A DNA stretch of 64,000 bases from Tricholoma matsutake (taxonomy: Eukaryota > Basidiomycota > Agaricomycetes > Agaricales > Tricholomataceae): assembly GCA_026075535.2 (NCBI GenBank), contig AP026543.1, forward strand, positions 620,001 through 684,000, read 5' to 3'. The notes beneath the pieces were generated by a model. The model was given only the letters and a program-made list of their open reading frames with translations, did no database searches and had not been told where the DNA came from. The position numbers and the translations under genes were made by a program. Position 1 is the first letter of the stretch, and the number at the start of each line of letters is the position of its first letter. Positions 9,476 to 21,525 of the stretch are shown one piece after another.

Positions 9476-12400
9476 GACACCTGCAATAGGACCTCTTAGA
9501 AAACATATCACCTGACTATCTGAATCACATGTATGTTGGCTTAAGCATGTAGATTATCAGCGGCATTGATACATTCAGAATCTAATCAAGATACATTGTA
9601 TTCAAGTTCGAGTCCTTCCAAGTACGCTGACTCATTCTCTGCCTCTTGTGGTTTCCAATGTCCTGGCCAACTTGCCCAATCTGATTGAAGATTGGTTTCA
9701 AGACACCCGCCATTTTTGGATGAATGCCTCTGTCCCCCTCTATCACCCCCATTATGTCCAAGAAGCTTTGCTTTAGATGTTGTTGTTCTGCTTCTGAAAA
9801 GAAAATCTGTCTACAATTCAGTACATAATAAGAACAGGTGTCCAAATATGCTCACATGCTCCTCAGACTCATCCTTGACTTCCAAAGACTCTGAGCTGTC
9901 ATCTTGAACACTCCCCTGAGGTGCTGGTCCTTGGTCCCCTTCTGTATTTTTCACCTCACGGTCTTCACCCATGTCTACCTCAACCATTGTGCTGCCATTT
10001 TCCTCCTCAATTTCTGTATCAAATCATCTGCATCAGGGCTCGAACTTGAATGTCTGTTGGATTTGCTCAATTCTGAATGCATCAGATCATGTCCCAAGAC
10101 ACATATTGGTCCCTCTTTGTGTTCCTCCTCTGTAGCTTTGTCAAAATGGATGCCCTCAATCGAGTAATAGGGTGGGTAGCACTGTCGATGGAGATTTGCA
10201 AAGAAGGTCAGGCTTGTGATTGGCATGTTGTCCAGCACTTCATTTGCTTTCCTGACAAGATGTTTGCATGCACAGAAGGAACCAACTGATCAGATATGCA
10301 GGACAGCTGCATGTCCACCGATCAATTTCCATGAGATATTCACCACGAGGTTGACTTTCTTCCTCAGCAATCTCCGCCAGTCGTTTGTTACAGCCCTTCA
10401 TTTTTTTAGGTGCCTTCAACCACTTAAGCTCCTTCTTGACTAGGCAATACTCATCTGAATGGCTCATATCCACCCAGTCTGCATGAAAATTGGTTTGCCA
10501 CCCAGCTAAAGCTTTTGGCCTCCCAATGCACCTCAAGTTTTGAATGTAATCCAGCATCATACGACATGAGGCAGTACATCAGAAATGATGATATGTGTCA
10601 CAAGGTCAAGATGAGGTCAGTTAAATTCCTGTAAATCCAGATGTTTAAGGTTGTGCCATAGACTTTCAACAATCATTGTTGTTTTCAACTTTGAGATGGC
10701 CAGGTCAGTTGAACGAGCCCAAAGTTTCCATTGTTTTGGTGTATACCAGCAATTCCAGAGGTAGGCCCACACTTGTCCCAAGTCACATTAAAAACAGAAG
10801 TCGTATACATGTCCTTGGCTGCCCCATGGTATATCTCTTGGCTTGTCAGGCATGTTTTATTCTCATTGTTGAATGGAATTTGTGGATGCTGATGTAAGTG
10901 AATCCAGAATTTTTCTATGATTGTCACTCGGTGCTCCTTTGGGCAAAAAATAGGCAAGTCCCCTTTTGTGACCTTTGGAGGTGCTGGCCAGATGGGGATG
11001 TGTTTACCATCTGTGATGAGTATGAAAATGGGTGGATGACATGTTGCAGGTGGTTCCATTATCTGTAGTAACACATGTAAGTTTCTGTTCTGTTTTGCAC
11101 TTGTGTTGGACTTATGGGCTCTTCATCCTCAGCATCCTCATCATTTGTAGGTTGTTCACACTCTGTGTTGTCTTCATGAACTCCCTCTTCAAGCCAACCA
11201 GATGTTACACCTGGTGCCCATGTCGGATCGATGAACCCAAGCTGTTGATGGGCTTTTCGGGGATCATATTTCGCAGGTGGCTTATCTTCAGCCAGGCATT
11301 CCTCAAGATACTTAATGGCATGCCAATAGCAGAGCTGACTTTTCGCATCAGGCCATACATCACAGATTGCGCTCAATTCAGTGGGATCTTTGTCGCTGTG
11401 TGCCACAGCAAGGTTAGGTGTGTACTTGTCAATGTGTTGGAGAATGTCTCGAAGCATTCGATCCTTTGCACCTGGCACAGCTATCCCATCTGTCGAACAT
11501 GTGAAGGCAAATGCAAGTGGAAGCACCTGTCCATTCGCTTCCCCAACAACCCCATATAACTCATATCCCATTGCGTTTGTTTTCCCTTTAGGTAACATCA
11601 GTTTAGTATAACCCACATCGAGTTACGAGGTACTGACAGGTTGAATCCATTGCAATTTCAGTAATTTCCTCCCCGTAGTTGCCCAGTATATCCTTGAATG
11701 AAAAGGCAAGTGATGAGATCCCATCTTCTTGTGGAATGGCAATTGTCTCAATGTTGATATCATCCACCCATTCCAGGACCTTCAGTGCAGACTTGACTTG
11801 ATCATTATCCAGTCACCAAGATGCCTCATGTAGATGAGCCCAGTGTGCATATACTTGTTTTTGTGTTAACTCTGTTTTTGGATTGTTTTTCATGATTGCC
11901 CGCCATATCTTGAGTAACCATGAGATCATTGCCCTCAAGGGTAGGCAGAATTTCACTGACCTTGACAGCAGGTAAGTCCTTCAACTTCTTGATCTCTTCT
12001 GCAATGTTATCTGAAATTGATATGTCCATGTAGGGATGGTGCCAGTGGTAGTGTGTGATACATACACAAACCGTGCTCAAGTCACTCTCATCGACTGTTA
12101 CATGCAACCAACCATCACATTGGTACCGATCCATTGTCATACATGCACGCTGCTTTCTTGTGTCATCAGTCAGTTGATGCTTTGTTTGTTTGCCCTTGAG
12201 CTGTGCACAGTAGAAAGTGTACATTGTGATTCTGTTGCATGTCTTGCTTACTTGTTTTTTCTTATAGCTGTTTCATTTCAGGTAAGTTTGATTGGCAAGA
12301 ATCTATTCAATTGAATGCAACAAACTTGAATCTGAACCCTGTTAAATCCCAGGCTGTCTTTGCAATATGTGTGGCAATGCCATGGCCAGGTTGCTCAGAC

Positions 12401-12912
12401 TGCTCGGGCGCTGTAGTGGCATCATCCTCGAGCATAACAAATGCATGAAACTCAAATGCGCTGTCTTTGTTTTCTGTAAGAAGTTGATTGAAGACGCTCC
12501 ATGCAAATGTTGGTGGGCCGCCAAGTGTCTTATCCTTTCCTAATCCCCGTTGCTTCTTCTTCAAAAGATTTTCATTTTCCTTAGTGCCTCGCTTCTTCCC
12601 AGCTGATTCGTTTTGCTTTGTATTGCAGGTGGCACATGTTTTCAAATATTGGAGGTTGGGTTTATGGGGAAAATCAGTTTGTGCACCACAAAATGAGCAC
12701 CGCAAGCACTTAATGAGGTCTGCCATGAGTGGAGGAGATTATGGAGCTAGTAATTTACAATATCTATCTACATGTTTCTACTGGAGTCCACCAGATGAAC
12801 AATGGGCCTCTTGATGCACTGGGCCAGATATCGACAGAGATAAGATTAGTGTCCATGCAAGTGATATAATATTTCATGTGATATGTTTTCTAAGGGGTCC
12901 TATTGCCCAAAA
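9476..12912 (-). mobile_element. Mutator-like element (MULE), left copy
   Basis: A 29-bp terminal inverted repeat with one mismatch is at 9,483-9,511 (GCAATAGGACCTCTTAGAAA then ACATATCAC) and 12,878-12,906. The outermost 6-7 bases do not pair. The flanking 10-bp TSD CCACTGGAAT supports the boundaries. The element is about 3.4 kb and carries a minus-strand transposase pseudogene. The right-arm copy (37,767-41,203) shares its frameshifts, so it died before the arms were duplicated. Confidence 0.88.
9582..12726 (-). pseudogene. MULE transposase, left copy (pseudogene)
   Basis: Fragments in order from 12,726 downward: N-terminal zinc-binding region with paired cysteines (LRCSFCGAQ, CATCNTKQ); a FAR1/WRKY-GCM1-like block (FYCAQLKGKQTKHQLTD, YQCDGWLHVTVDESD); the MULE core (GYELYGVVGEANGQ, LCYWHAIKYLEECLAE); the C-terminal domain (GRPKALAGWQTNFHADW); a SWIM finger (WTCSCPAYLI...CKHL); and an acidic tail. 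A spliced intron is implied inside the core. At least three frameshifts break it, around 10,240, 10,560 and 10,790, all shared with the right copy. Differences from that copy are few (for example HQLTD against HKLTN). SWIM plus MULE domains make the assignment firm. Confidence 0.9.
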
Positions 12913-14080
12913 CCACTGGAATACCACATATGATATGCTGAAGATGGCAAACCAATACCACCATGCAATTGACAATCTCACAGCTGACAAGTTGTTGAAG
13001 CTCCAACAGTACAAACTTGAGGGCAATGACTGGGTTATACTAGAAGATCTTCTGCATGTGCTGAATGTATTCATTCATCTTCAAAATTAAAGCTGAGTCA
13101 CTCCAACAAGAATACTATAGATATACAAAGAAGCAATGATGCTCTTTTCTGGGGATACTAAAATGACAATTGTATACATCATTCCAATGGACTGCATCGA
13201 CACATTACTCAAACCTTCAAATCCTCAACCTCTCTCACCATGAGTAAGCAGGCTCTCAAGTTTGCTTGTGCAATTATCACCGAACACTACTTGAAGACAG
13301 ACTTGTTGAATGTGTATTGCATCACTATGGGTGAGTGCCACTCACTGCTCCAATGTGATAAAGTACCTCAGCTGGACCAACAGTTCTTCATCCTAATCTG
13401 AAGCTCCCATACTTTCAAATGCATGATGGGAGAAGGAGTGGGTGGACACAGCTGAGGCTATTGTGAGAAAGGAGTTTGAGAAGCATGAGGCACCATGGGC
13501 TCCCAATCCTACTTCAGTATGCCTTGCTGTTTGTCTCTCTGATGTAATACTTATTATACTGTTATAGACAAAGGCTTCTGCTGATCTTGATGACTTTACC
13601 AACTTTCTCAATCTCACAATGGAGGACATGGAGGTGCATTGCAAGCTCAATGACTACCTTTCTCTTCCTATAGAGAAGGCTCATGACCCTGTTGGTCAGT
13701 GGTAAGATCACAAGGCCATGTATCCAAAGCTTTTGCCCATGGCTTTTGACTATCTTAATGTTCCAGGTATGCACATTCCAAGTTAGACTAGCAAATAAAA
13801 CAGCAACATCAACAGCTGTTGAGCATCTGTTCCCACAAGGCCACTGACTCCTCCACCCATAGTTGCCTTTCACCAGCCATTCTCCATATCTTTCTTTGCT
13901 TTGGGGATTAGAGCTGGAAGGATCTAATTGATATGCCAGATCTTGCTCTGGCAATCCACAACTCACATGAGCAGAAATGGGCCCATAGTGATATTGAGGC
14001 TGAAGAGTAGATGTTGATGGCTGAATATGGTTGAGATTTGCATACAAACATGTTTTTTGGTTATGTGTATATAGCATATA
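12913..14080 (+). pseudogene. hAT transposase, C-terminal half (interrupted by the MULE)
   Basis: Starting at HWNTTYDMLKM, the hAT core motif with its conserved Trp, the gene runs through TMSKQALKFACAIITEHY and MHD...EFEKHEAPWAPNPT to the dimerisation domain (DLDDFTNFLNLTMEDMEV, NDYLSLPIEKAHDPVGQW, LLPMAFDYLNVP, then ATSTAVEHLFPQG). Two short introns can be read, 13,517-13,567 (51 bp) and 13,767-13,803 (37 bp). Removing them restores family order. Several stops and small frameshifts show decay. The right arm holds only the part up to 13,582, just after the first intron. The N-terminal half left of the MULE is mostly lost. The 3' TIR was not found. Confidence 0.85.
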
Positions 14081-15240
14081 TGTCATATTTTGTACTCACC
14101 ATGGGTATTACTCATGGTTTATGCTATGGTTTGCCAGATTTACCATAGTGTCTATACACCACAGTAAACAATATATGTATACCTTGGGTTGTAACCGCAA
14201 CTGTGGATGTGGTGTATTGTAAGGGTGTGGTGTAGCAGGTGATGGGTATGGTGTGTAACAAGGGGGTGGTGGAATGGGAATCCCAAACCACAGGTAGGGG
14301 GGGGGGTCCTGCCGGAGGCTGAAAAAGAAATTGTACTTAGGTATATACGACACCAATAGGTGTCATTGAGCCACCAAATAGGTTCTATTATGGTCCTATG
14401 GACTTGTAAACTATGCAGAATGCTTCATTTGGCCATGAATCACTTAGAATGGGTGTCACATAGTTTTCTAACTGGTATAAACAGATAGATTTACTGCAAA
14501 TATATGTCATATCAGCCCAATCCATGCTCAACCCCCATTTCAATGTGGCTGGCTGCCACATCTTACTCTCCGGTCTACTACCTGATCTCTTGTGCTTCCA
14601 GCGCCATGCCTTGGCCCTCAGCCATGACTATTCCCCCTCACTAGGCAACCTTGCTCCCTACAATCCCACATGTGACATGGTGCCTGGTAGATAATTCATG
14701 GATTTCATCTGGTTAACTGATTTTGTAGATGATGCACCTTACATGATGAGGAGCATGTCTTGAACATTACAGTGTCATCTCATGTCCCTCCCACTTTAGT
14801 TCCCTCTCCCAATCTGTATATTTTCATTTCCATGGGTTGTGATACATGCAACATCGACTTGATGCCAGTATTTGGAGATTGTGACACTTAAGTGTTTGGA
14901 CAACATTACCAGTGTTACCAGGGTGTAAACATGACAGGATTTGGAATCTGGCAAGAGGAAGGAGTCAGCAGTGCTTAGGGACCAAGCTAGGACAGTTAGC
15001 TGGGGGAGGTTGCTTGTAGTTGAGGGAGATGCTACTGATGCATCATCAGCAAGGTTCAAGCATGATGACACACTTTCTGATCAAATACAGATCATCCTCT
15101 GAATGGCAGCATGCAGGAAACAACGACATTGAATCCAAAATCATAGCTAGCATAGTAGGAAGCATGAGGGCTGCACTAGGAAGTCAATACTATAGTCAGC
15201 GACAAAAACTTTTGTGAAAATTACTTGGGAAAAATCATTG
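14081..15240. other. Non-coding stretch beyond the hAT pseudogene
   Basis: AT-rich and GT-rich sequence with short homopolymers (a run of nine G at about 14,297). The only frames are short and of unlikely composition. I see no recognisable gene, TIR or LTR. Part may be the 3' non-coding end of the hAT element. Confidence 0.4.
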
Positions 15241-15241
15241 C

Positions 15242-15360
15242 ATGTGATGGAAAATTACCATATATTACAGGAAGGGGGGGGGGGAGGGGGTCAATGGAGG
15301 TCGTGAAATAAAAAAGGTGAGTGGATGTCAGTTTTTCCTGTTCTGCCACCCCCTTGGTGT
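15242..15360 (+). repeat. Dispersed repeat, copy 1
   Basis: Aligns with 53,525-53,640: shared blocks are tgtgatgg.aaa.taccatatat, gaggggtc with a long G run, gagtggatgtc and cacccccttgg, with small indels between them. It is probably an old non-autonomous element. The G run (12 G) is a likely length-variable site. Confidence 0.65.
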
Positions 15361-15399
15361 GTAATATTTTATCCATGGTATGGCCCATGCCGATCCTTA

Positions 15400-15500
15400 C
15401 ACAAGGCCAGCCTCATAATTCCTCCTTTCTGAAATATAATATTTCACCAAGAATTTCTAACTATATCTCAGAAAGGAGAAATTATGAGGCTGGCCTTGTG
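15400..15500. other. 33-bp stem hairpin
   Basis: Arms 15,400-15,432 and 15,468-15,500 pair over 33 bp with a single mismatch around a 35-nt loop. The outer bases are CACAAGG/CCTTGTG. It is not part of any recognised element. It could be a fold-back remnant or the source of a double-stranded RNA. Confidence 0.8.
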
Positions 15501-15639
15501 CCATGCAGATCCCTAGCACTGGCTGCCAGAACCAACACCCTGGGAATTATTGATTCTCCTGTGGCTCCACTGATTGAGTACTTGTTTGGCAGTCATGTGA
15601 CTTATATCACATACTTGGTTCACTCCTTGCTTAATTTTG

Positions 15640-15930
15640 TAAGCACTCAATGAAAATTTCACCAAGTTACTTGAGTCTTCCAACATGGGCCATGTTGGAA
15701 TTTCATAGGAATTTACTAGGAATTTGTTGGGACAAGATTGGGACAAGACCAAATCCTGATAAGAATCCAATCAGATTCCTATCAGACTCCTAGGACTTGT
15801 ATCAGAGTAGGAGTCGAATCGGAAAACTCGGACTCCTAGAAGTGCAGAGTGCGATGGTAGGAGAGGCTGGAGGTTGTCTCAACACCGATAATATGGCTGA
15901 GCTCTTTAGCAACTGGAATCGTGAACCTAA
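15640..15930. other. Intergenic stretch next to the LINE 3' end
   Basis: Contains the short palindrome CCAACATGGGCCATGTTGG near 15,680 and several gaatcc/tagga repeats. No gene is seen, and no obvious poly(T) on the + strand marks the LINE tail. Confidence 0.3.
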
Positions 15931-15933
15931 AAA

Positions 15934-18900
15934 CTAAGCATTGTCATGATGAGAATATACAGCAGACACTGTATGGCCATCCAAAACAGCCTCACACAAA
16001 CTACTTTCCCTATGCCACACTTCCCCATATCTACCCATATGCTTTTCCAATCCCACCTCCCAGAATCCACACCAAGTGCAAATAATAATTTCCACGCAGC
16101 ACCCGGGATGAATGTCTAGTGTATTGCTTGCATAGGATAGGGCTTCAAGGTTTAGGTTGTATTTTCTTGCAGCTTTGGTGATTTGTTGGAGTGACTGGGG
16201 CAAGCTGTGGATTTGTGGTCTCCAGGTTTGTGCAAAAACATTAACCCTTGCTTCTTCATGAACAATGGGAGATTTCTGTGCAAAGTGGTTAAACAGGGCA
16301 TGTGCAGAAAAGGCCCAAGATGGGCATTTAGCTGTTGGAGCCAGGAGATCACATAGCCAGGTGAGCTCTATGGCATCATTGCGCTATGCTAAATTGAGGA
16401 CTTGTTTCCCTCCTGTGTCTATAGGAGCATACATTGTCTCAATGCTGATGGGAGGTTTTCCTTCACCATCCCAGATAAAAGCTTTGATTTTCCATTCAAG
16501 TTTTTGTTCAATAAGTTTCAGTGTCTTGTGCTTTTGTAAGGTATTGGGTCATGCTGATTGTCCATTGTATTATAGTTTTTCTCCCATCAACCGATGGGTG
16601 GTTTTTTTCCCATTTTCCTAAACATTCATCAATCTTTTCTAGGATCGGGGACCAGATGGTATTTTCATCTACATTATTTCCTAGCCAGGCACCTAGGATT
16701 CTTATGGCAGTGCCATCTTTTGCAATTCAGAGGTTTGCTGGTAGGGGAGGATGGTTGGGATTAAGTATGTGTGTGTTGTATGAGTTTTCACAGTAGTTGT
16801 GTGAGCCAATTGGGATTATTTCTGTCTTAGTTGTATTGAACTTGGCACTGGATGCAGTACACCATTTGTGTAAAATGGATTGGAGGGAGGTGTAGTCATC
16901 ATCTTTTGTCAGATAGACAGTGGTGTCATCTGCAAACATGGAACCTACAGTGCGGTATTCCATGCCTGGGGCTTGGAAGCCTTGGAGATTAGATTTACAT
17001 GGTGCTTCTGCTAGGGGTTCAATTCCAAGGTTGAAGAGGAGGCATGATAGCAGGTCTCCTTGTCTTACTCCTCTACTAACTCAGGAGGGGGAGCTTCACA
17101 TTCCATTGATGATTACTACTATTTCAGCATGGGCATATAAGGCTTGAACAGTGTTTATGAAATGAGGGGGGAAGTTACAGTGGGATAGGACTTTCCACAC
17201 ATAGTCATGTGCAATCTTTTCATAGGCTTTTTCTTGGTCAAGTGCTATAATTGCCCCATTGAGGTTCTCTACTTCAGCATAGTTAAGGATCATCTGTGTG
17301 AGTCTTATTTGGTCTGTAATGCTTCAGCCTTGTATGAAACCTGCTTAGTTTGGATGAATTACATCGGGTGCAGTTTTGGCTAGTCGTAAAGATAAGATCT
17401 TGGTGAAGATTTTGTAGTCTCCATTTAGGAGGGTTATGGGGCAATAATTCTCAATTTTGCATTGGTCATTCTTTTTGTATAATGGACATAGCCACCCATC
17501 TGAAAATCCAGATTCAGGGTCAACTCCATGGATTTCAATGTCATTGAAGACAATAGTGAGGCACTTAATAATGTCAAGGGGATTTGTTTCTTGTTCATCT
17601 GTGTGGGTTTTTGCAGTTTCATTTAGTCATTTCTAGAATTCATATGGGAGGCCACCAATACTGGTTGCTTTATTGTTTGGTAGCATTTTCAGGACCATTG
17701 CAATTTCACCCCCAGTGATTGGCTGGTTAAGGTAGTCATGCTGGTCAGTTGTCAGTCTTGCATTAACATTACTAAGGATTTCCTTGGTTGCAGCAGTGTG
17801 CTGGGGCTCAACTGCTAAGTTGGCTGATTGGAGATTTTCAGAGAAAGCTTTTGCGAGGTTGGCCATCTTTTTAGATTGTGCCTCATATATAGGTTGGTTG
17901 TCTGGGGAGTTTAGGGTTTGAAGTTCAAGAATGGTGTCTTTTGGTTTTTTTTCTTTTACATTACGAGCCCAAAATTTGCTGGCAGCATTTTCATCCTCAT
18001 ATCGCATTTTGGCTGCTAAATTATCCCATACAGATTGGTGGAGGTTGCACTCTTCCTGGTTTATCCTCTTTTGCAGAGTGGCATGTAATAGACATTTCTC
18101 TTCTGTGTCAAGAGATGGGTCTCTTGGGGAGCTTTTCATCTTATCACACATTTTCTGGATTTCAATTTTTGCTCAGGGAATCGCCTTTTTGGCAAAGGCT
18201 TTACAAGTAGTACAGGCTTTATCCTTAAAGTCTTTGAAAATAGTTTGGGGGTTTTTCAATGCTGTGCAGTTGTTGGTATTTTCTTCTAGAGATTTGTGTA
18301 AGTCTACACCAAGGGATATCATTTCTCTTGTTAGGTTTTTGTCTTTCAGAATGAAAAGTGGGAGTGTCCATCTACCTTTCCCTATATTGGGCATGTGGTT
18401 ATTGGAGATTCTTGCTGATATTAGCTGGTGGTCTGTCATGATTCCTGGGGCTGAAATGTCCCAGTCATTGCTGAATGGTATTAGGCATTACACAGATAGA
18501 TTCTGTCGATTTGTGAGCTGCTACCACCTTGTGCAGGGGGTTGGGAATAGGTGAAGGTAATATTGTCAAGGTTTGCTTGACGCCAGTTATCATAGAGGTC
18601 AAGGTTTGATTTGAGCACTGAGAAGGAGTCTGTTATATTTTCACTGTCACATCTGGAGAGGATCCTGTCAAGGGCATCTTCTACAAAATTGAAGTCACCT
18701 AGCAAAATATCTGGGGGAGGAATTAGAGGATCTCTCAGTTTGGACACAATGTCAGACCAGAATTGTTGGTTCTCATTCACAGAATTGGGGGCATAAATAA
18801 CTAAGATGTGAATCTCCATGCTTCAGTGCCATGGGACTGATACTAGAATGGCATGGCCTTGGGATGAGTACATATTTCTTAATGTTGTGGACATCAGCAA

Positions 18901-19135
18901 TATCTTTGTTTAGCACAATTGTGACACCACCAGAGTTGGTGTGTTGTGGATCAATGGAAGAAATGATGTGAAGTCTTTGTTTGAATAGATTATTAAGGCT
19001 CATTTCTGCAATGGGGGTGAGATGAGTTTCTTGGAGGGCTAGAATACCAATTTTGTCTGTTTGGACAAGTTGGTTAACATGATTCCATTTGTCAATGCTG
19101 CCATGCCAGCATCCTCTCATATTTAGCGAGGATAA
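15934..19135 (-). pseudogene. LINE ORF2: AP endonuclease and reverse transcriptase
   Basis: The endonuclease begins SLNMRGCWHGSIDKWN and shows the metal-binding QETHL, GGVTIVLN, YAPN, LLGDFN and DHQLI motifs (19,135 to about 18,390). A linker follows. The RT begins ITLLNGDYKIFTK near 17,430 and contains ALDQEKAYEKIAHDYVWK, RGVRQGDLLS and the catalytic FADDTTVYL at about 16,930. A decayed C-terminal domain with many stops runs to about 15,934. No RNase H is clear. Internal stops at several places break the gene into six or more frames. It would nick target DNA and prime reverse transcription there. Confidence 0.88.
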
Positions 19136-19967
19136 TTTTAGTGAAGCTTTTGTCCTTTGGTGGAATGTCTGGGGATGTTGCTCCTGGTGAGGGAGTTGGG
19201 ACAGACAGTGTCTCCATCATCTAGACCAATGTGGTCTGTGATCAGCTTGTGGGGCTAAGGAGTTTGTTCCTGAATCCCTTGGGGTAATTTCAAAAGGAGC
19301 AGTGTGCTCATTCTGTGGGGGGGCATCAGTCTGAGGACTCTGTGAGGCACTCACCTGGGAGCCATCTGTGTTCCCAGCTTGACCATCATCAGGGTGACAG
19401 GTGACGGCTTCCTGAACCCCTAAGCTGGGTTGGGGTCCGGGCCATACAATCCTCCCATGTGATTTTCTGTATTATTAGCAGTTGAACAATTACATACCCA
19501 TTTTTACAACCTTGATTATGGGACGCACAAAATCTCGTTTGTGTCAAAGGACTCCATTGTGAAGGAGAGCAGTTAGTAGGGGTGAGGCATTACTTACTGA
19601 TCCTTAGGACTTCAGCTTCTCAGCACGGCTCATCCATTGACCTTAATAGGTTGCCATTTACTTGTTTGTACCTGGGGGCTTTCCTGTACTGTTAGCAAGC
19701 TAACGACCAGTAAATGTGGGCCCCCCAGTGGTACCATGATTAACAACTATTCCTTCTATTTCTTGAGCAAGGTGCTGATTCCCTCACAAAAAGGCAGTTG
19801 TTGCGATAAGGTGATCAAGCTCATGTATTGGAAACTGTATGACATAAAGGGACATGATAGTGTGGATGGTTTTAACAAAGGTATATATTATGTATGGAAT
19901 CTTATTTACTACCCCTTCCATGCCTTCCTCTGACAGGGATGTGAGGGACCCAGCCAGTGTTCTTGTT
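19136..19967. other. Inter-ORF region of the LINE
   Basis: The spacer between ORF1 and ORF2 includes degraded minus-strand coding just upstream of the endonuclease (Ser/Pro/Gln-rich, about 19,140-19,400). From 19,480 to 19,960 I see no recognisable coding. An insertion could be hidden here because the spacer is long for this class. Confidence 0.35.
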
Positions 19968-21325
19968 TCAGGCAGGGGGTGATTTGGGGGAGGTCACAGT
20001 GTAGATGTTGGTATTTTCTTTGATGCTGGCAGATGGGCCAAGCCATCCCACAAGGCGGGGGATGGGGCAGAGACCAGAGGGGTGGTCATAGGATTTGCAG
20101 TTCAAACAAAATAATTGGTTGTTGAAATGGTGGGCAGCGCCCACACCATAGTCGAGGGAGTTGAAATGGAGGTTTCTGATTAGGTCAGTCCAGGCATGGA
20201 AGTTGTCAAAGGATAGGCAAGGGGGGTCATCACAGTAGATGTTCCAGATTGTGCAGAGATCATCAGGGGAAATGGCAATTTTTAGGCTTGAGATGCAGAT
20301 GGAGTGGAGAACTTTGATGGCCACCTCTGCATCAGGATTGGGGAGCCTGCAGTGAATAAATGAGGAAATGTCTGGGTTCGAGGTTATTGTGGAGCGAACG
20401 AGGGCTGCAACCAGTGTGTTGCTCTTGGGAGCGTTCGGGTAAGTTAGGTTTTCAACAGTGCAGATGTAAGAAGGTAGGACTTGTTGGAAGGGGGGTGAAG
20501 AAAATGGTGAGCTCAGACTGCAAGCTGGATGAGAGCATCGGTGACATCCTGGGAGAGGCCCATAACAAGAAAGTACCAGGGGGAGGCAAGATGTTCCCCA
20601 TTGTTGAACTTGTTTGATGGGGGGCTAACAATTACATCTTTGGAGGATCGAGGGGCAATAATCTTGGTAATGAGAGAGAGGATCCTCCCTATGATGCCCT
20701 GGGCATTTTCCTCATAGTGAGCATGCCATGGGCGGGCCCAGAGTTTTGAGCCAGGCTTGGAAGACCAGTGGAAGACTAGCCTGTCTGACACATTGTGCCA
20801 GACAGGGTGGCAGATTTGTGGTGTGGGGAAGCCATCAGAAGGGGGGGGCAGTGATCCGGAGACCATTATCAAGTGTCATGGTGCCATTATGTATTTCGCC
20901 CTGTAAGGTAAAGGGGGGATGGGTAGGGGGAGGCCAGCATTCAATTGTTCAGGGGATCCTTGCAGGGGGGGATGAGGAGGAGTCCTTTGGTGGGGTCAGA
21001 GTAGAGAATTTGAAAGTGCGAGAAGGACATACCTGAGGGGCAGCACTAGTTCGTTAGCCGAGTGGCTATCAGCTGTTGAGGAGGTGGAGGCACCCTGTTT
21101 GTCTTTGGCTGCTTTCTCAATGCAGGCTTCTGAGTGGCTTCCGGAATGGCTGCATTTATTGGGGCCAGAGTCAGTGTTCATAAACTCGGAGGGAGGCATG
21201 GGAATGCTCATGTAAAGGGTTGTGGAGATTGTTGCAGATAGAAGGAAGAGGCTGGGGGCCATGGTTGTGGATTGGGGAGTTTTTGTATGAGATGAGGTCA
21301 GTGGGTCATCAGATGCCAAGAACAC
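19968..21325 (-). pseudogene. LINE ORF1 (gag-like, CCHC zinc knuckle)
   Basis: Minus-strand blocks in order: a Ser/Thr-rich N-terminus (21,325-20,996), a middle region (PQICHPVWHNVSDRLVFHW, KLWARPWHAHYEENAQGIIG), and a C-terminal part (AEVAIKVLHSICISSLKIAI, then FCLNCKSYDHPSGLCPIP). The last has the C-x2-C-x4-H-x4-C spacing of a nucleic-acid-binding knuckle. Frameshifts near 20,990 and 20,510 separate the blocks. The position immediately upstream of ORF2 on the same strand fits a LINE ORF1, which coats the element RNA. Confidence 0.7.
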
Positions 21326-21525
21326 ATGTTGTGGTGCTAAAGACAGGGGTGGTCCCTTTGAGCCTCGGAGTGTGTTGATTGTGGCATTACTTGGGTGACA
21401 TCTGAAAAAACTGGATTCTATAATTTTATTATAAAAAGGGTATAATTACATGTCATTATCTGATTCCTATAATTATATGTCATTATAGCAGGTGCCATGT
21501 AACATGTACTATAATTGGTCCATAA

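Larger units (their letters stand above)
116..13582 (+). repeat. Left arm of a large inverted duplication
   Basis: Reverse-complement homology to 37,109-44,446 runs through the whole arm once the 6.1-kb Gypsy insertion (2,666-8,783 plus one 5-bp TSD copy) is removed: 13,467 minus 6,123 is about 7,344 bp against 7,338 bp in the right arm. Divergence is very low; in the 180 bp at 1,081-1,260 I count one mismatch, and the MULE exon at 12,307-12,726 encodes an identical 139-residue peptide in both arms. The outer end cuts an acidic-protein gene and the inner end lies inside a hAT transposase exon. The arm is therefore a segmental duplication and not a transposon with clean termini. Confidence 0.93.
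15934..21330 (-). mobile_element. Non-LTR retrotransposon (LINE), Tad/I-like, minus strand
   Basis: Two consecutive gene regions on the minus strand: ORF1 with a CCHC knuckle (21,325-19,968) and ORF2 with an endonuclease and reverse transcriptase (19,135 to about 15,934). There are no LTRs. Both are riddled with stops and frameshifts. The exact ends, target duplication and poly(A) tail were not identifiable. Confidence 0.85.

Noticed and set aside
10077..11559. Plus-strand frames across the left MULE
   Set aside because: They are mirror frames of the minus-strand MULE transposase, whose conserved domains are clear.
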